Shown: in pieces, positions 16,475 through 25,357 of the stretch
Position numbering within the stretch: position 1 is the first letter of the stretch
How the letters are laid out: the number at the start of each line of letters is the position of its first letter
Assembly (NCBI GenBank): GCA_030041435.1
Contig: JASHNW010000004.1
Span: forward strand, 62,001 to 126,000
DNA from: Acidobacteriaceae bacterium
Lineage (GTDB): Bacteria; Acidobacteriota; Terriglobia; Terriglobales; Acidobacteriaceae
DNA: 64,000 bases
Direction: 5' to 3'
Position numbers and translations under genes: made by a program
The notes under the pieces: generated by a model
The model's input: the letters and a program-made list of their open reading frames with translations, nothing else
Told to the model about the DNA's origin: nothing
Database searches by the model: none

Positions 16475-18604
16475 TTAACGGCTGGTGAGATGGGGCGCCA
16501 GCTTTGCCTGGAGGATGGGGATCCAGGCGGTTTGGAGCTGGGGCTCGACGGTTTGGGCGAGGGTGAGGGCGCGCTGGTAGCAGGCGCGGGCCTCCTTGTC
16601 GCGATGCAGGGCGGTGAGGACGTCGCCGAGGGCGGCTTGGGGGTTGACGAGATTGGGGGCGAGGGCCACGGCCTGGCGCGCTGCGACGAGGGCCTGGGCG
16701 GGATGCTTTGCGCTGAGCAGGTCGTTGGCTTGCTCGGCATCGTTGAGGCCCGCGGCCAGGGGGATGGCGAAGTGGCCCTGGTAGACGTAGACGCCGTAGT
16801 CGATGGCGGCGATGGGGCGGATGTGGCGGAACTGTTCGTAGGGGTTGAGGGGGCCTTCGCCGAACTCGATGCCCTCGAGATCGCTGTCGCTGATGAGGAC
16901 GTAGCCGTTGATTTCGGTGGGGAGATCGGTGGGATCGTGCTGCCACCAGAGGGTGTCGGCGGTGGGCAGGCGTTTACAGGGGATGCCGTAGGCGGAGGGG
17001 TCGACGACGCCATCGGGGAAATAGGCGAACCAGCAGGACTGCGCGTCCAGCGGACCGTGAGGGATCGCGGCTGCGGCATTCTTTTGTTGTGAGGCCGCCG
17101 GCGCGGGGGCGTTCCAGCCGGGGTCGCGGATGCCGCGGGCGGCGAGCCAGGTGCGGACGTCGTTGAGCTGCTGGCCCCAGTCGACGTTGGCGTCACTGAG
17201 GTAGAGATGAACGCGGGAGGGGCCTCCCCAGAGATCGTTGCCGAAGGCCATGTATGCCGGATACATGGAGACGGCATTGGCGGCCTGCCAGACGACGAGC
17301 GCGAGGACGGCCCAGACCCAGGTGCGGTCGAGAGTGAGAAGTTTGGCAGCGGCGCCGGCTCCGAGGATGTAGAGGAATGGGTAGATGGGGAGCAGATGGC
17401 GGGCGCCGATGTTCATGTTCGAAGTGGCGGCGACCAGGAAATAGAGGATGGGAGGAAGGGTGAGATAGAGGATCTCCCTGCGCTCGTACAGGTGGTGCAG
17501 GACGATGAGGACGATGGCGAGGACGAGGAGGGCGAGAAACGGGAGCGTGGATTTGATGGCGAAGGCGGCGGGGAAATAGAGAAAGTGGCCGTGGGGATAG
17601 ACGTGGCCAAAGAAGTAGCTGGTGTAGGTGTCGGCGGTGATTTTGGTGTCGGCGAGGCCGTAGAGCCAGGACTCCGGGAAGAGATGGGAGCGGGCGAGCA
17701 GGAGAAGGACGGTGGCGGAGCTGCGATGCGCGAGCTGAGGGACATAGGCTGCCAGGGTGGGGTGCAGGACGAGGCCTTTGGGACGGGCGGAATAGCGGAA
17801 TCCGTAGAAAGCCCAGAGAACGAACCACGCGATGAGGCCCATGAGGGGCAGGCCGCGCACGAGGCGGTGCAGGACCACGCTGCGGCGGTCGGAACGGAGC
17901 GAGCCGTAGGGGGAAAGCTCGTCGGGGAAGGCCCACTCGCACCAGGCAAGCAGCAGGAGGATGGGGACCACGAGGATGCCGGTGAATTTGGTGACGAGGG
18001 CGAGGCCGGCGGCGAGTCCGACGAGGATGAGGCGGGCGCGCGAAGGGGCAAGGCGCCAGCGGTAGAAGGCGTAGATGGCGGCGAAAAAGGTGCAGGCGGA
18101 GGGGACGTCGGTGGTGACGAGGGCCGAATGGGCGAGGAAATTGGGATCGAAGACTAGAAGGAGCAGCGCAATAAAGGCGGCGGTGGTCGAGAACATCTGA
18201 CGCGCGGCAAAGAAGACGAGGAGAGCGAGCGCGAAGGAGAAGATGGAGGCGGCCATGCGCGCGCGGAAGAGGACGCGGTTGAAGTCGTTGTGAAAGAGGA
18301 AGTCGCGGCCGCCGAAGAAGGCCTCGTCCTTAAAGAAGCGGCCCTGGAGCGGGGGGACGTAGAGCTTCATGCGAAGGAGGGGGACGGCGGCGACCATTTT
18401 GACGAGCGGAGGGACTTCGGGATTGATGCCGTAGTCGGAGTATTTCCAGGAGCGATAGCCGGAGTAGAGGTGGTGGCCTTCGTCCCATGTGACGGAGTTG
18501 CGGCGCGAGGAGAGGACGAGCTGCAGGGCGAAGACGGCGAGCAGGAGTAGGACGGCGGCGGCCGAGGCGAGACGCAAGGTAAAAGGAGGCAGGGTACGGC
18601 GCAT
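16475..18604 (-). CDS. GT39/PMT-like membrane glycosyltransferase with C-terminal TPR
   Basis: A 709-residue inner-membrane protein. About ten hydrophobic segments span residues ~12-440. The first extracytoplasmic loop has the DE motif typical of dolichyl/undecaprenyl-phosphate-sugar transferases (TWDEGHHLYSGY, D41-E42), and VTTDVPSA follows. A periplasmic domain (residues ~460-610) with DANVDWGQQLNDVRTWLAARG is common in these proteins. Residues ~620-700 are TPR-like helices. It probably moves a sugar from a lipid carrier to a protein or glycan in the periplasm. Substrate unknown. A TATAGT about 22 nt before the ATG may be its -10. Confidence 0.82.
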   Translation of the reverse strand: MRRTLPPFTLRLASAAAVLLLLAVFALQLVLSSRRNSVTWDEGHHLYSGYRSWKYSDYGINPEVPPLVKMVAAVPLLRMKLYVPPLQGRFFKDEAFFGGRDFLFHNDFNRVLFRARMAASIFSFALALLVFFAARQMFSTTAAFIALLLLVFDPNFLAHSALVTTDVPSACTFFAAIYAFYRWRLAPSRARLILVGLAAGLALVTKFTGILVVPILLLLAWCEWAFPDELSPYGSLRSDRRSVVLHRLVRGLPLMGLIAWFVLWAFYGFRYSARPKGLVLHPTLAAYVPQLAHRSSATVLLLLARSHLFPESWLYGLADTKITADTYTSYFFGHVYPHGHFLYFPAAFAIKSTLPFLALLVLAIVLIVLHHLYERREILYLTLPPILYFLVAATSNMNIGARHLLPIYPFLYILGAGAAAKLLTLDRTWVWAVLALVVWQAANAVSMYPAYMAFGNDLWGGPSRVHLYLSDANVDWGQQLNDVRTWLAARGIRDPGWNAPAPAASQQKNAAAAIPHGPLDAQSCWFAYFPDGVVDPSAYGIPCKRLPTADTLWWQHDPTDLPTEINGYVLISDSDLEGIEFGEGPLNPYEQFRHIRPIAAIDYGVYVYQGHFAIPLAAGLNDAEQANDLLSAKHPAQALVAARQAVALAPNLVNPQAALGDVLTALHRDKEARACYQRALTLAQTVEPQLQTAWIPILQAKLAPHLTSR

Positions 18605-18800
18605 AGAGTGATCTGTTGCGCCACTATAGCCGATGGGCAGCGAGGTTGGGAAGGAAGACTGCGTGGTTAAACGTTTGAGTTAGGGTAATTCGTGGGTGCC
18701 TGTGGCCTTGCGGATTCGTGTCTCTGCAGTTCCTTTCACAATTCGACGGATGGAGGTGGGGCGAGGAAGATCCGCCTAAAGCTGGCGGGAATGGAGCTCT

Positions 18801-18975
18801 GATTCACCACAGAGGACGCAGAGAGCACGGAGGGATTTTTCGGGGGTTGTGGGGTCGTGCGCGGATACAGAACCAACGGACGATTCTTGAACGAACTTGT
18901 GAGACAGGACACCAGGTCGCCGCTCGCTGAGGGCCGCGTCGACTGGGGTGGCCGGAGTTACCGGGAGTTTGTCCG
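18801..18975 (+). repeat. Intergenic repeat R1 with an extended 3' part
   Basis: gattcaccacagaggacgca then gagagcacggagggattttt, the best R1 copy. About 65 nt further is ccgctcgctgagggccgcgt then cgactgggg, which resembles ccgcttcctgagggtcgcgt then cgacttgag at 36177-36206. The rest of the 18605-19135 gap shows no gene. Confidence 0.5.
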
Positions 18976-19135
18976 GGAATGGACGGCGGGTTTGGATTTT
19001 GGACAGAAGGATGGTTTGTGCCGGCAGCGCCGCGACGATTAAGTGATTGTGTTTGCGGCCATTGGGGCGGATGTGAGGGATGGCTTTCGCGGTGCAGCAG
19101 GAAGGCGGGACTTTCCTGCTCGCGAGGGGGCTGGT

Positions 19136-21558
19136 ATGCACGACATCTGGACTGACGTGAAGATTGCCGCGCGGCGGCTGCGGCATGCGCCGGGCTTTGC
19201 GCTAACGGCCATCGTGTCGCTGACCATGGCGATTGCCGCCAACCTGGTGGTGTTCGGGGTGATGAATGCGGCGGTACTGCGGCCGCTGAACGTGGCGAAC
19301 GCGGGCCGGCTGACGATGATCGAGCACCAGCAGCAGGGGTATCCCAGCCAGTCGTACCCGGATTACCAGGATTTCCGGGCGCGGAATGCGACATTCAGCG
19401 ACATAGCGGCGTACCGCATCAGCGACGCGGGAGTCAGCACCCAGGGGCTGGCGCACAAGAGCTGGCTGTACGAGGTCTCGGGCAATTACTTCGACATGTT
19501 GGGAGTGCAGCCGGAGCTGGGGCGGGTCTTCCACGCCAGTGACGAGCATGGGCCGAACTCCGCGCCGTATATCGTGCTGAGCGACGCGTTCTGGCGGGCG
19601 CGGTTCGGCGCGGATCCCCGTGTGATCGGGGAGAAGGTGGACCTGAACAAGCATCCCTTCACGATTGTGGGCGTGGCGGCGGCTGAATTTCACGGGACGG
19701 AAATCTTTCTGTGGCCGGACTTCTGGGTTCCGATGGTGAACGAGCAGCAGATCGACGGCTACGACTACCTGACCGAGCGTTTCAGCCACGGGTTGTTTGC
19801 GCTGGGCTTGCTGAAGCCGGGGGTGACGGCGGCGCAGGCGACGCAGAACCTGAATACGGTTGCGGCGCAAATGACGAAGCAGTATCCGCAGGCGGACGAC
19901 GGACTGGCGGCACGGCTGGTGAAACCGGGGCTGCTGGGTGACGTTCTGGGGGACGCGGCGCGGGAGTTCCTGGCGGGGATTCTGGTGCTGGCGCTGCTGG
20001 TGCTGGCGGCGTCGTGCGTGAATCTGGCGAGCATTTTTGCGGCGCGGGCGGCGGATCGGGGGCGCGAGCTGGCGATCCGGATGGCGATCGGATCGAGCCG
20101 CTGGAGGATGCTGCGCCAGGCGATGGCGGAAGCCGTGGCGCTGTCGGCGCTGGGCGGTGCGGTGGGGACGGCGGTGGCGGGGTGGCTGCTGCGGGTGCTG
20201 AGCGTGTGGCGGCCGATCGCGGCGTACCCCATCCACGTGACGGTGGCGGCGGACGCGCGGGTATATGGGCTGGCGGTGCTGCTGGCGGCGGCGAGCGGGA
20301 TTCTGCCGGCGATCCTGACGGCGCGGCAGATCTGGAAGATGGATGCGATGCAGGTGATGAAAGCCGGCGCGTCGCAGCAGATGATGCGGCGGCTAACACT
20401 GCGCGATGTGCTGCTGGGCGTGCAGGTGGCGCTGTGCGCGCTGCTGGTGACGTGCGGGCTGGTGGCGGTGCGCGGCATGGAGCGGCAACTGCACGCGCCG
20501 GTGGGGTTTGAGCCGGAAGGCGCGGTGCTGGTGGAAACGGAGATGACCATGGCGGGGTACTCCGACGATGCGGCGCTGCCGGTGCAGAAGAAGATGATCG
20601 AGGATGCGGAGGGGATGCCGGGCGTGACGGCGGTGGGCACGATCAACAGCCTGCCGATGAGCGGAGGGGGGAGCAGCACGCCGGTCTATCGCCAGGGGAC
20701 GACGGATTTCCGCAGCTCGAACAGTCTGATGTCGCCGCACTACTACAGCATTTCTCCGGGGCTGCTGCGGGCGGCGGGAACGCAGCTGCTGGCGGGGCGG
20801 GACTTTACGTGGCATGACGATGCCAAAGCGCCGAAGGTGGCGATTGTGAACCAGACGCTGGCGCACGCGCTGTTTGGGAACGCGCCCGCAGTGGGGAAGT
20901 ATTTTGCGATGCCCGGTCCGACAACCTACGAGGTGGTGGGCGTGGTGGAGAACGGGAAATACGATTCCTTAACCGAGGATGCGCAGGGCGCGCTGTACTT
21001 CCCGCTGGCGCAGAGCACCGACAACAGCGTGAACCTGGTGGCGCGGTCGGCGCGGCCACCGGCGGAGATCGCCGGGGCGCTGGCGGCGATGATGGGGAAG
21101 ATCGATCCGAGCCTGCCGGTCACCATCGAGAGATGGCCGAGCGCCATGGCGCTGGCGCTGTTTCCGGCTCGGGTGGCAACGGTGGCGCTGGGAATCCTGG
21201 GGCTGCTGGCGGGGATGCTGGCGGCAACGGGGATTTTCGGCATGGCCAGCTATACGGTGGTGCGCCGGCTGAGGGAGCTGGGCATTCGCGTGGCGCTGGG
21301 CGCGCAGCGCAAGCAGGTGCTGGAAGCGGCGGCGGGCGTACGGTGGTGGTGCTGGGGGCGGGAACGGTGGCGGGCCTGGGGCTGGGCATTCTGGCGAGCA
21401 AGGTGTTGGCGAACGTGGTGTACGAGGCGACGGTGTACGACCCCGCAGTGCTGGCGGGAGCGCTGGCAGCGATGGTGGCAATAGGAGCGCTCGCGGCAGT
21501 GGCTCCGGCGCGGCGGGCGGTGAGCGTGGATCCGGCGGCGCTGCTGCGGGAGGAGTAG
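19136..21558 (+). pseudogene. ADOP-family ABC transporter permease (FtsX/MacB-type) with a single-base frameshift
   Basis: A permease of about 808 residues if repaired. It begins MHDIWTDVKIAARRLRHAPG, the conserved N-terminus of the acidobacterial duplicated orphan permease family. It then has a first TM, a MacB-type periplasmic domain, an FtsX core near residues 270-420, a second periplasmic domain, and a last FtsX core. The frame breaks in gcggcggcggg near 21332. Upstream it reads RELGIRVALGAQRKQVLEAA; to continue as GRTVVVLGAGTVAGLGLG and finish PARRAVSVDPAALLREE at 21558 one base must be restored. Without that the last ~75 residues, including the final TMs, become Trp/Arg-rich. This may be a genuine inactivation or a sequencing slip in a GCG run. 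GAGGGGG precedes the ATG. Confidence 0.85.
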
Positions 21559-21559
21559 G

Positions 21560-21632
21560 GCAGAGGTACAGGGTATAGGGGATAGGGTGTAGGGTATGGC
21601 GTATAGGTTAGAGGTTTCGGGGTGCAGGGGCG
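21560..21632. repeat. Short imperfect tandem repeat tract
   Basis: Repeated gtatagggtatagg-like units (tacagggtataggggatagg then gtgtagggtatggcgtatag) begin 2 nt after the repaired permease stop. They are of the same style as the tandem parts of R2. Confidence 0.5.
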
Positions 21633-21641
21633 GTTTGGGGA

Positions 21642-21943
21642 TCAGGCGAAGGGGTTTTTGACGCGCGTGGCGGCGAAGCGCTGGCCCTCGTGAAAATCCT
21701 CGCTGCAGAGGATGGCGCGGTCGGCTTCAACGGCGGAAGCGACAATCAGAGAATCGTACCAGGAGAAGCGGCGCAGGACCATATTGACGAACTCCTGAAT
21801 CACCCCTGATAGCTGGCCGCGCCTTGGCGACCAGCGGCTGCGTCGGCGATGAGTTTCCGAGCGATGCGGGCTTTGGCCGGGCTGGCTTTGTCGGCGGCGT
21901 AAACAAAGATGTTGGCGTCGAGAAAGAACCTTGCGCCGCTCAT
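21642..21943 (-). pseudogene. VapC-type PIN-domain toxin, frameshifted and internally deleted
   Basis: From the ATG at 21943 the sequence reads MSGARFFLDANIFVYAADKA, then KARIARKLIADAAAGRQG and SYQG, and then hits TGA at 21802-21800. This is the start of a PIN-domain RNase with its first catalytic Asp. One base off, the toxin resumes as VIQEFVNMVLRRF and jumps straight to SWYDSLIVASAVEAD, then ILCSEDFHEGQRF and NPFA. Intact relatives have about 50 more residues between LRRF and SWYDS. So the gene carries both a frameshift near 21803 and an internal deletion. It is almost certainly inactive. Confidence 0.75.
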
Positions 21944-22154
21944 TCATCTCCTCGCGGGTGAAGCGGCGGCCTCCTGAGTCGCCGGAACGAAGGCTCCTGA
22001 AGAAGTCGTCAATTTCTCTGGCACGCGAGCGCCGCCCGGCATACTGCGCGAGCCACTCGCGAAAAGCCTCGTTGAGCGCGGTGCGCCGGGAGCGGACGAC
22101 TGCGCGCGCTTCCTCGATGATGTCTTCGTCGGTGCTGAAAGTGATGTTTTTCAC
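21642..22154 (-). CDS. VapB-like antitoxin whose frame continues into decayed VapC sequence
   Basis: Starting at a GTG (22154-22152), the frame reads MKNITFSTDEDIIEEARAVV, then TALNEAFREWLAQYAGR and RRFTREEMNER. This is a ribbon-helix-helix-type antitoxin of the VapBC class, about 70 residues. Instead of stopping where vapC begins, it stays open. It crosses the vapC N-terminal region out of frame (a basic shadow sequence) and then reads the genuine vapC C-terminus in frame to the stop at 21642, because of a frameshift in vapC. Only the first ~70 residues are expected to be a functional antitoxin; the total is 170 codons. Confidence 0.5.
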   Translation of the reverse strand: MKNITFSTDEDIIEEARAVVRSRRTALNEAFREWLAQYAGRRSRAREIDDFFRSLRSGDSGGRRFTREEMNERRKVLSRRQHLCLRRRQSQPGQSPHRSETHRRRSRWSPRRGQLSGVIQEFVNMVLRRFSWYDSLIVASAVEADRAILCSEDFHEGQRFAATRVKNPFA

Positions 22155-22257
22155 GCGAGGTCGGTGTACACCAGTCTCGTGTACACGAAGGGCGGAACCG
22201 GTGCGAGCGGGCAAGCGCGAGCGAAGAAGCGCACAATCGCGAGGAGGAGGACGGGCG

Positions 22258-22893
22258 ATGAAGATGGTTGTCTTTGGGGCTTCCGGCGGGACGGGACGCG
22301 AGCTGGTGCGGCAGGGACAGGCGCTGGGGCACGAGGTGACGGCGTTCGTGCGGGATCCTGCTGCGATTGGGGGCGGCGCGGGGCTGCGCGTGGTGGTGGG
22401 CGATGCGCGGGATGCGAAGGCGGTTGCGGCGGCGATTGCGGGGCAGGATGCAGTGCTGTCGGCGCTGGGGGCGCGATCGCTTGCGGATGAGACGCTGCTG
22501 CCGGAGGCGATGACGCAGATTCTGGTGGCCATGCAGCAGGATGGGGTGCGGCGGCTGATCGTTCTGGGCGCGTCGGGGGTGTGGCCGGGCGCGGACAAAC
22601 GACTCTCAGTGGCGGCGCAGCTGTTGCTGCGGGTGATTCAGGCGACGGTGCTGAAGAAGCCGTTTGCGGCGCAGCGGAGGATGCAGGAGCTGATCAGCGC
22701 GAGCGACACGGAATGGACCGTGGCGCAGCCGCCGCGGCTGCTGAACGCGCCGGGGCGGGGGACATGGCGCGTGGATGGGGAGGCTTTGCCGGCGGGGGGC
22801 ACGACGCTGGCGCGGGCCGATCTGGCCACGTTCATGCTGCAGCAGCTGAGCACGACGGAGTGGGTTCGGAAGTCGCCATTTGTGGCGTGGTGA
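22258..22893 (+). CDS. NAD(P)-binding atypical short-chain dehydrogenase (NmrA/SDR_a5-like)
   Basis: A 211-residue Rossmann protein. The dinucleotide motif is MVVFGASGGTGRELVRQ at the N-terminus, VVVGDARDAKAV follows at the end of the second unit, and the core continues with VLSALGARSLAD and RLIVLGASGVWPGADK. There is no obvious Tyr-x-x-x-Lys catalytic pair, as in atypical SDRs that act as NAD(P)H sensors or flavin/quinone reductase-like proteins. The ATG at 22258 has a strong ribosome-binding site, GAGGAGGAGG at 22241-22250. It stands alone between the decayed TA module and the next gene. Confidence 0.82.
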   Translation: MKMVVFGASGGTGRELVRQGQALGHEVTAFVRDPAAIGGGAGLRVVVGDARDAKAVAAAIAGQDAVLSALGARSLADETLLPEAMTQILVAMQQDGVRRLIVLGASGVWPGADKRLSVAAQLLLRVIQATVLKKPFAAQRRMQELISASDTEWTVAQPPRLLNAPGRGTWRVDGEALPAGGTTLARADLATFMLQQLSTTEWVRKSPFVAW

Positions 22894-23038
22894 GGGGGCG
22901 GTCAGGGATGAAGCGGTCAGGGATAGAACGGCCAGCTCGGAGTCGATGTTTTTCGAGTGCCGGAGGCGAAGGCATGTGCTATAGTCCCGCCACGGTTGGG
23001 AAGGCTCGGGGTTCGTTCGTCGCCGCAAGGAGTACCCT

Positions 23039-23518
23039 ATGGGCAAAATTGGCGGATGGCTGGCAGGGATTCTCGCTGCCGTTATCGCGGGGTATGCGGT
23101 CTGGTATTTCACCAGGCCACCAGCAACCACGATCATCGAGGGGATGGTCTACTCGGCGAGTTCGGCTGTGCCGAAGGCGATGGTTTCGCTGACCCTGACG
23201 GGAGACAAGGCGAGCAGCGAGGCGATCCACAACGTTACCGATGACAATGGCTCATACCGGTTTGACTTCACCGGCCTGCCGAGCGGTGCGGGAGCGATTC
23301 TGAGGGTGACGGCGGAGGGATTTCGCGCGTCGGCTCCGCAAACTCTGACGAGTCCGCTGGGGCCGGATGTACACCAGGACATTCCCATGGAACGGGAAGT
23401 CGCGTCCAATCGCGGGTCGCCGGAGCCGGAGCGACCGGAGGCCGAGGCTCCGAAGCCTCGCTACGTGAGAAAGGCCGCGGAAGAGGCGACAAGAGTCCAG
23501 CTTCCATCGAAACCCTGA
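23039..23518 (+). CDS. Membrane-anchored protein with a carboxypeptidase-regulatory-like domain
   Basis: A 159-residue protein. One N-terminal TM anchor (GWLAGILAAVIAGYAVWYF, residues ~6-24) is followed by a CarboxypepD_reg-type beta-sandwich at residues ~30-115 (EGMVYSASSAVPKAMVSL, then NVTDDNGSYRFDFTGLPSG and LRVTAEGF). The tail is Pro/Glu/Lys-rich and probably disordered. The same fold forms the N-terminal extension of the TonB receptors in this window. The protein likely faces the periplasm. AAGGAG lies 7 nt before the ATG. The function is unknown. Confidence 0.7.
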   Translation: MGKIGGWLAGILAAVIAGYAVWYFTRPPATTIIEGMVYSASSAVPKAMVSLTLTGDKASSEAIHNVTDDNGSYRFDFTGLPSGAGAILRVTAEGFRASAPQTLTSPLGPDVHQDIPMEREVASNRGSPEPERPEAEAPKPRYVRKAAEEATRVQLPSKP

Positions 23519-23604
23519 TTCAGGCGAATGCCGCGATGCCGGGGCGCTGCGGGTTCTCGTGCGCCCGCGGCCGGGCCCTACAATGGCGGCGGAGGATTTT
23601 CCCG

Positions 23605-24723
23605 ATGACGCTGACCCGGAAGCTGACCCGGCGCGATTTTTCACGACTGAGCGCGATGGCTGCGCTTTCCAGCAGCTTGCCGCGCATGAACGCGCAGGAG
23701 ACGGCGGGCGGGGGACGCAAATTCGGGTGGTGCATCGTGGGGCTGGGGCGCATCTCGATGGGCCACTTTATGCCGGGCATGGGGGACTCGAAGACGGGCA
23801 AGCTGACGGCGCTGGTGAGCGGTCATCGTGAGAAGGCGGAGAAACAGGCGGCGATGTACAACGTGCCGTCGCCATCCATTTACAGCTACGACAACTACGA
23901 CGAGATTGCGCGGGACAAGGACATCGACGGGGTGTACATCGCGCTGCCGAACGCGATGCACGCGGAGTACACGATTCGCGCGGCGAAGGCGGGCAAGCAC
24001 GTGCTGTGCGAGAAGCCGATGTGCACGAGCGTGCGCGATGCGCAGGCGATGATCGAGGCGTGCGCGAAGCATCGCGTGAAGCTGATGATCGCGTATCGGT
24101 GCCAGTACCAGCCGCAGCATCTGAAGGCGATCGAGCTGATTCGGACGGGGGCCATCGGGCAGGTGCAGACGATCGAGAGCGCGTTTGGATTTCCCATTCA
24201 GCCGGGCGAGTGGCGGCTGAATAAGAAGATGGCGGGCGGCGGGCCGCTGATGGATGTAGGCATCTACTCGCTGAACGCGTGCCGGTATTTGACGGGCGAG
24301 GAGCCGGGCGAGATCAAGGCGAACGCGTCGACGATCGACCAGGACGGGCGCTTCACGGAGGTGGAAGAGAACGATGGGTGGACGATGAAGTTTCCTTCGG
24401 GCATTCTGGCGAGCTGCACGACGACCTACGGCGGCGATACGGGCGGGGGAGGGTTCTTCAAGGTGCACGGGGCGAAGGGATGGATTGCGATGGAGCCGGC
24501 ATTTCCGTACCAGGGGATGCGGCTGACGGCGCGGCTGGGGGACGGCACGATGCTCGACATGCTGGACCCGCAGCACGATCCGGCGCAGTTCACGACGCAG
24601 GCAGATTATTTTGTGGAGTGCGTGTGGAACAACCGCGAGCCGAAGACGGATGGGCAGGAGGGGCTGCGGGACATGACGTATATTTCGCAGATTTATGAGG
24701 CGGCGGGGTTGAGGGGCTTGTAG
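23605..24723 (+). CDS. Gfo/Idh/MocA-family oxidoreductase with Tat signal
   Basis: A 372-residue protein. The N-terminus has a twin-arginine motif (TRKLTRRDFSRLSAMAALSS), so it is probably exported folded with its cofactor bound, like glucose-fructose oxidoreductase. The Rossmann motif is GWCIVGLGRISMGHF. The family EKP motif is GKHVLCEKPMCTSV, and GGGPLMDVGIYSLNACRY provides the conserved D-G-x-x-x-x-N/H-like catalytic segment. It likely interconverts a sugar or cyclitol and its keto form with tightly bound NADP. GGAGGA lies 9 nt before the ATG. TACAAT at 23578-23583 is a plausible -10 giving a short leader. Confidence 0.88.
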   Translation: MTLTRKLTRRDFSRLSAMAALSSSLPRMNAQETAGGGRKFGWCIVGLGRISMGHFMPGMGDSKTGKLTALVSGHREKAEKQAAMYNVPSPSIYSYDNYDEIARDKDIDGVYIALPNAMHAEYTIRAAKAGKHVLCEKPMCTSVRDAQAMIEACAKHRVKLMIAYRCQYQPQHLKAIELIRTGAIGQVQTIESAFGFPIQPGEWRLNKKMAGGGPLMDVGIYSLNACRYLTGEEPGEIKANASTIDQDGRFTEVEENDGWTMKFPSGILASCTTTYGGDTGGGGFFKVHGAKGWIAMEPAFPYQGMRLTARLGDGTMLDMLDPQHDPAQFTTQADYFVECVWNNREPKTDGQEGLRDMTYISQIYEAAGLRGL

Positions 24724-24744
24724 GCGCGGATCAGGTGCTGTAAT

Positions 24745-24774
24745 TTGCTGTCCGACAACAGAATGCAATAAAAT
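24745..24774 (+). promoter_or_regulatory. Promoter of the RHH/ParE module with a possible operator
   Basis: TTGCTG (24745-24750), an 18-nt spacer, then TAAAAT (24769-24774), which ends 7 nt before the ATG at 24782. Between the boxes lies an imperfect inverted repeat, ttgctgt-ccgac-aacagaa, a likely site for autoregulation by the antitoxin. Confidence 0.55.
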
Positions 24775-24781
24775 ATGGGGC

Positions 24782-25033
24782 ATGGCCAGCGCAAACACGA
24801 GCGTCAGCGTAAGTTTTCGGGCACCCCAGTCACAAGTCCGCAAACTGGATTCTCTTGCAAAGCGTCAGCGGAGGGATCGCACCCAGCTCATCGCCGAGGC
24901 AATCGATCAGTATCTCGAACTCCAGGATATTCATCTTGGCCAGATCAGAGAAGGTATCGAAGCTGACGAACGCGGCGACTATGCGACGGAGCAGGAAGTA
25001 AAGGCAGAATTTGCCCGCTGGCGAAGACTGTGA
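24782..25033 (+). CDS. Ribbon-helix-helix (CopG/ParD-like) antitoxin
   Basis: An 83-residue protein. Residues 5-45 form the RHH DNA-binding fold (SVSVSFRAPQSQVRKLDSLA, then DRTQLIAEAIDQYLE). The acidic C-terminal part (HLGQIREGIEADERGDYATE) is the toxin-binding region. In such type II modules the antitoxin dimer represses its own promoter and neutralises the toxin. The stop overlaps the toxin start as GTGA, giving translational coupling. The mRNA would be leaderless. Confidence 0.88.
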   Translation: MASANTSVSVSFRAPQSQVRKLDSLAKRQRRDRTQLIAEAIDQYLELQDIHLGQIREGIEADERGDYATEQEVKAEFARWRRL

Positions 25034-25329
25034 AGGTCGTCTGGACTCGCCCTGCACTGCGGCACCTTGCGGAAGCCCGGGAGTTCATTGCGATCGATAA
25101 TCCGGCCGCGGCGCGGCGTCAGATTGAACGAATCGAGCTGACGGTGAACCGCCTGAAGGCCTTTCCCATGATGGGCCGCGCGGGAATCGAGACAGGCACA
25201 AGAGAATTTCCCGTGCCGGGTACCCCGTACGTCGTCGTCTATCGCGTCCGGGAAGAGCAGTTGCGCATCCTGGCCGTTTTGCACGGCGCGCGGTTCCGGA
25301 GGCCGCACTCCGAGGAAATTTCTGAATGA
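25030..25329 (+). CDS. ParE/RelE-superfamily toxin
   Basis: A 99-residue protein starting with GTG: MKVVWTRPALRHLAEAREFI, then NPAAARRQIERIE, FPMMGRAGIETGTREF, PYVVVYRVREEQLRILAVLH. This is the beta-alpha-alpha-beta-beta-beta fold of ParE/RelE toxins. ParE-type members poison DNA gyrase and RelE-type members cleave mRNA on ribosomes. Pairing with an RHH antitoxin and the GTREFPV...YVVVYRV pattern favour the ParE branch. The coding frame appears intact. Confidence 0.86.
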   Translation: MKVVWTRPALRHLAEAREFIAIDNPAAARRQIERIELTVNRLKAFPMMGRAGIETGTREFPVPGTPYVVVYRVREEQLRILAVLHGARFRRPHSEEISE

Positions 25330-25357
25330 GCTGTTCAGATTGAAATCGGTTGCTTGC

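Noticed and set aside
19202-20679. Open frames antisense to the ADOP permease
   Set aside because: Arg/His/Pro-rich shadow sequence; the sense strand gives a well-formed permease.
21560-21632. CRISPR-like repeated sequence
   Set aside because: Units are short, contiguous and imperfect with no spacers; no cas genes are present.
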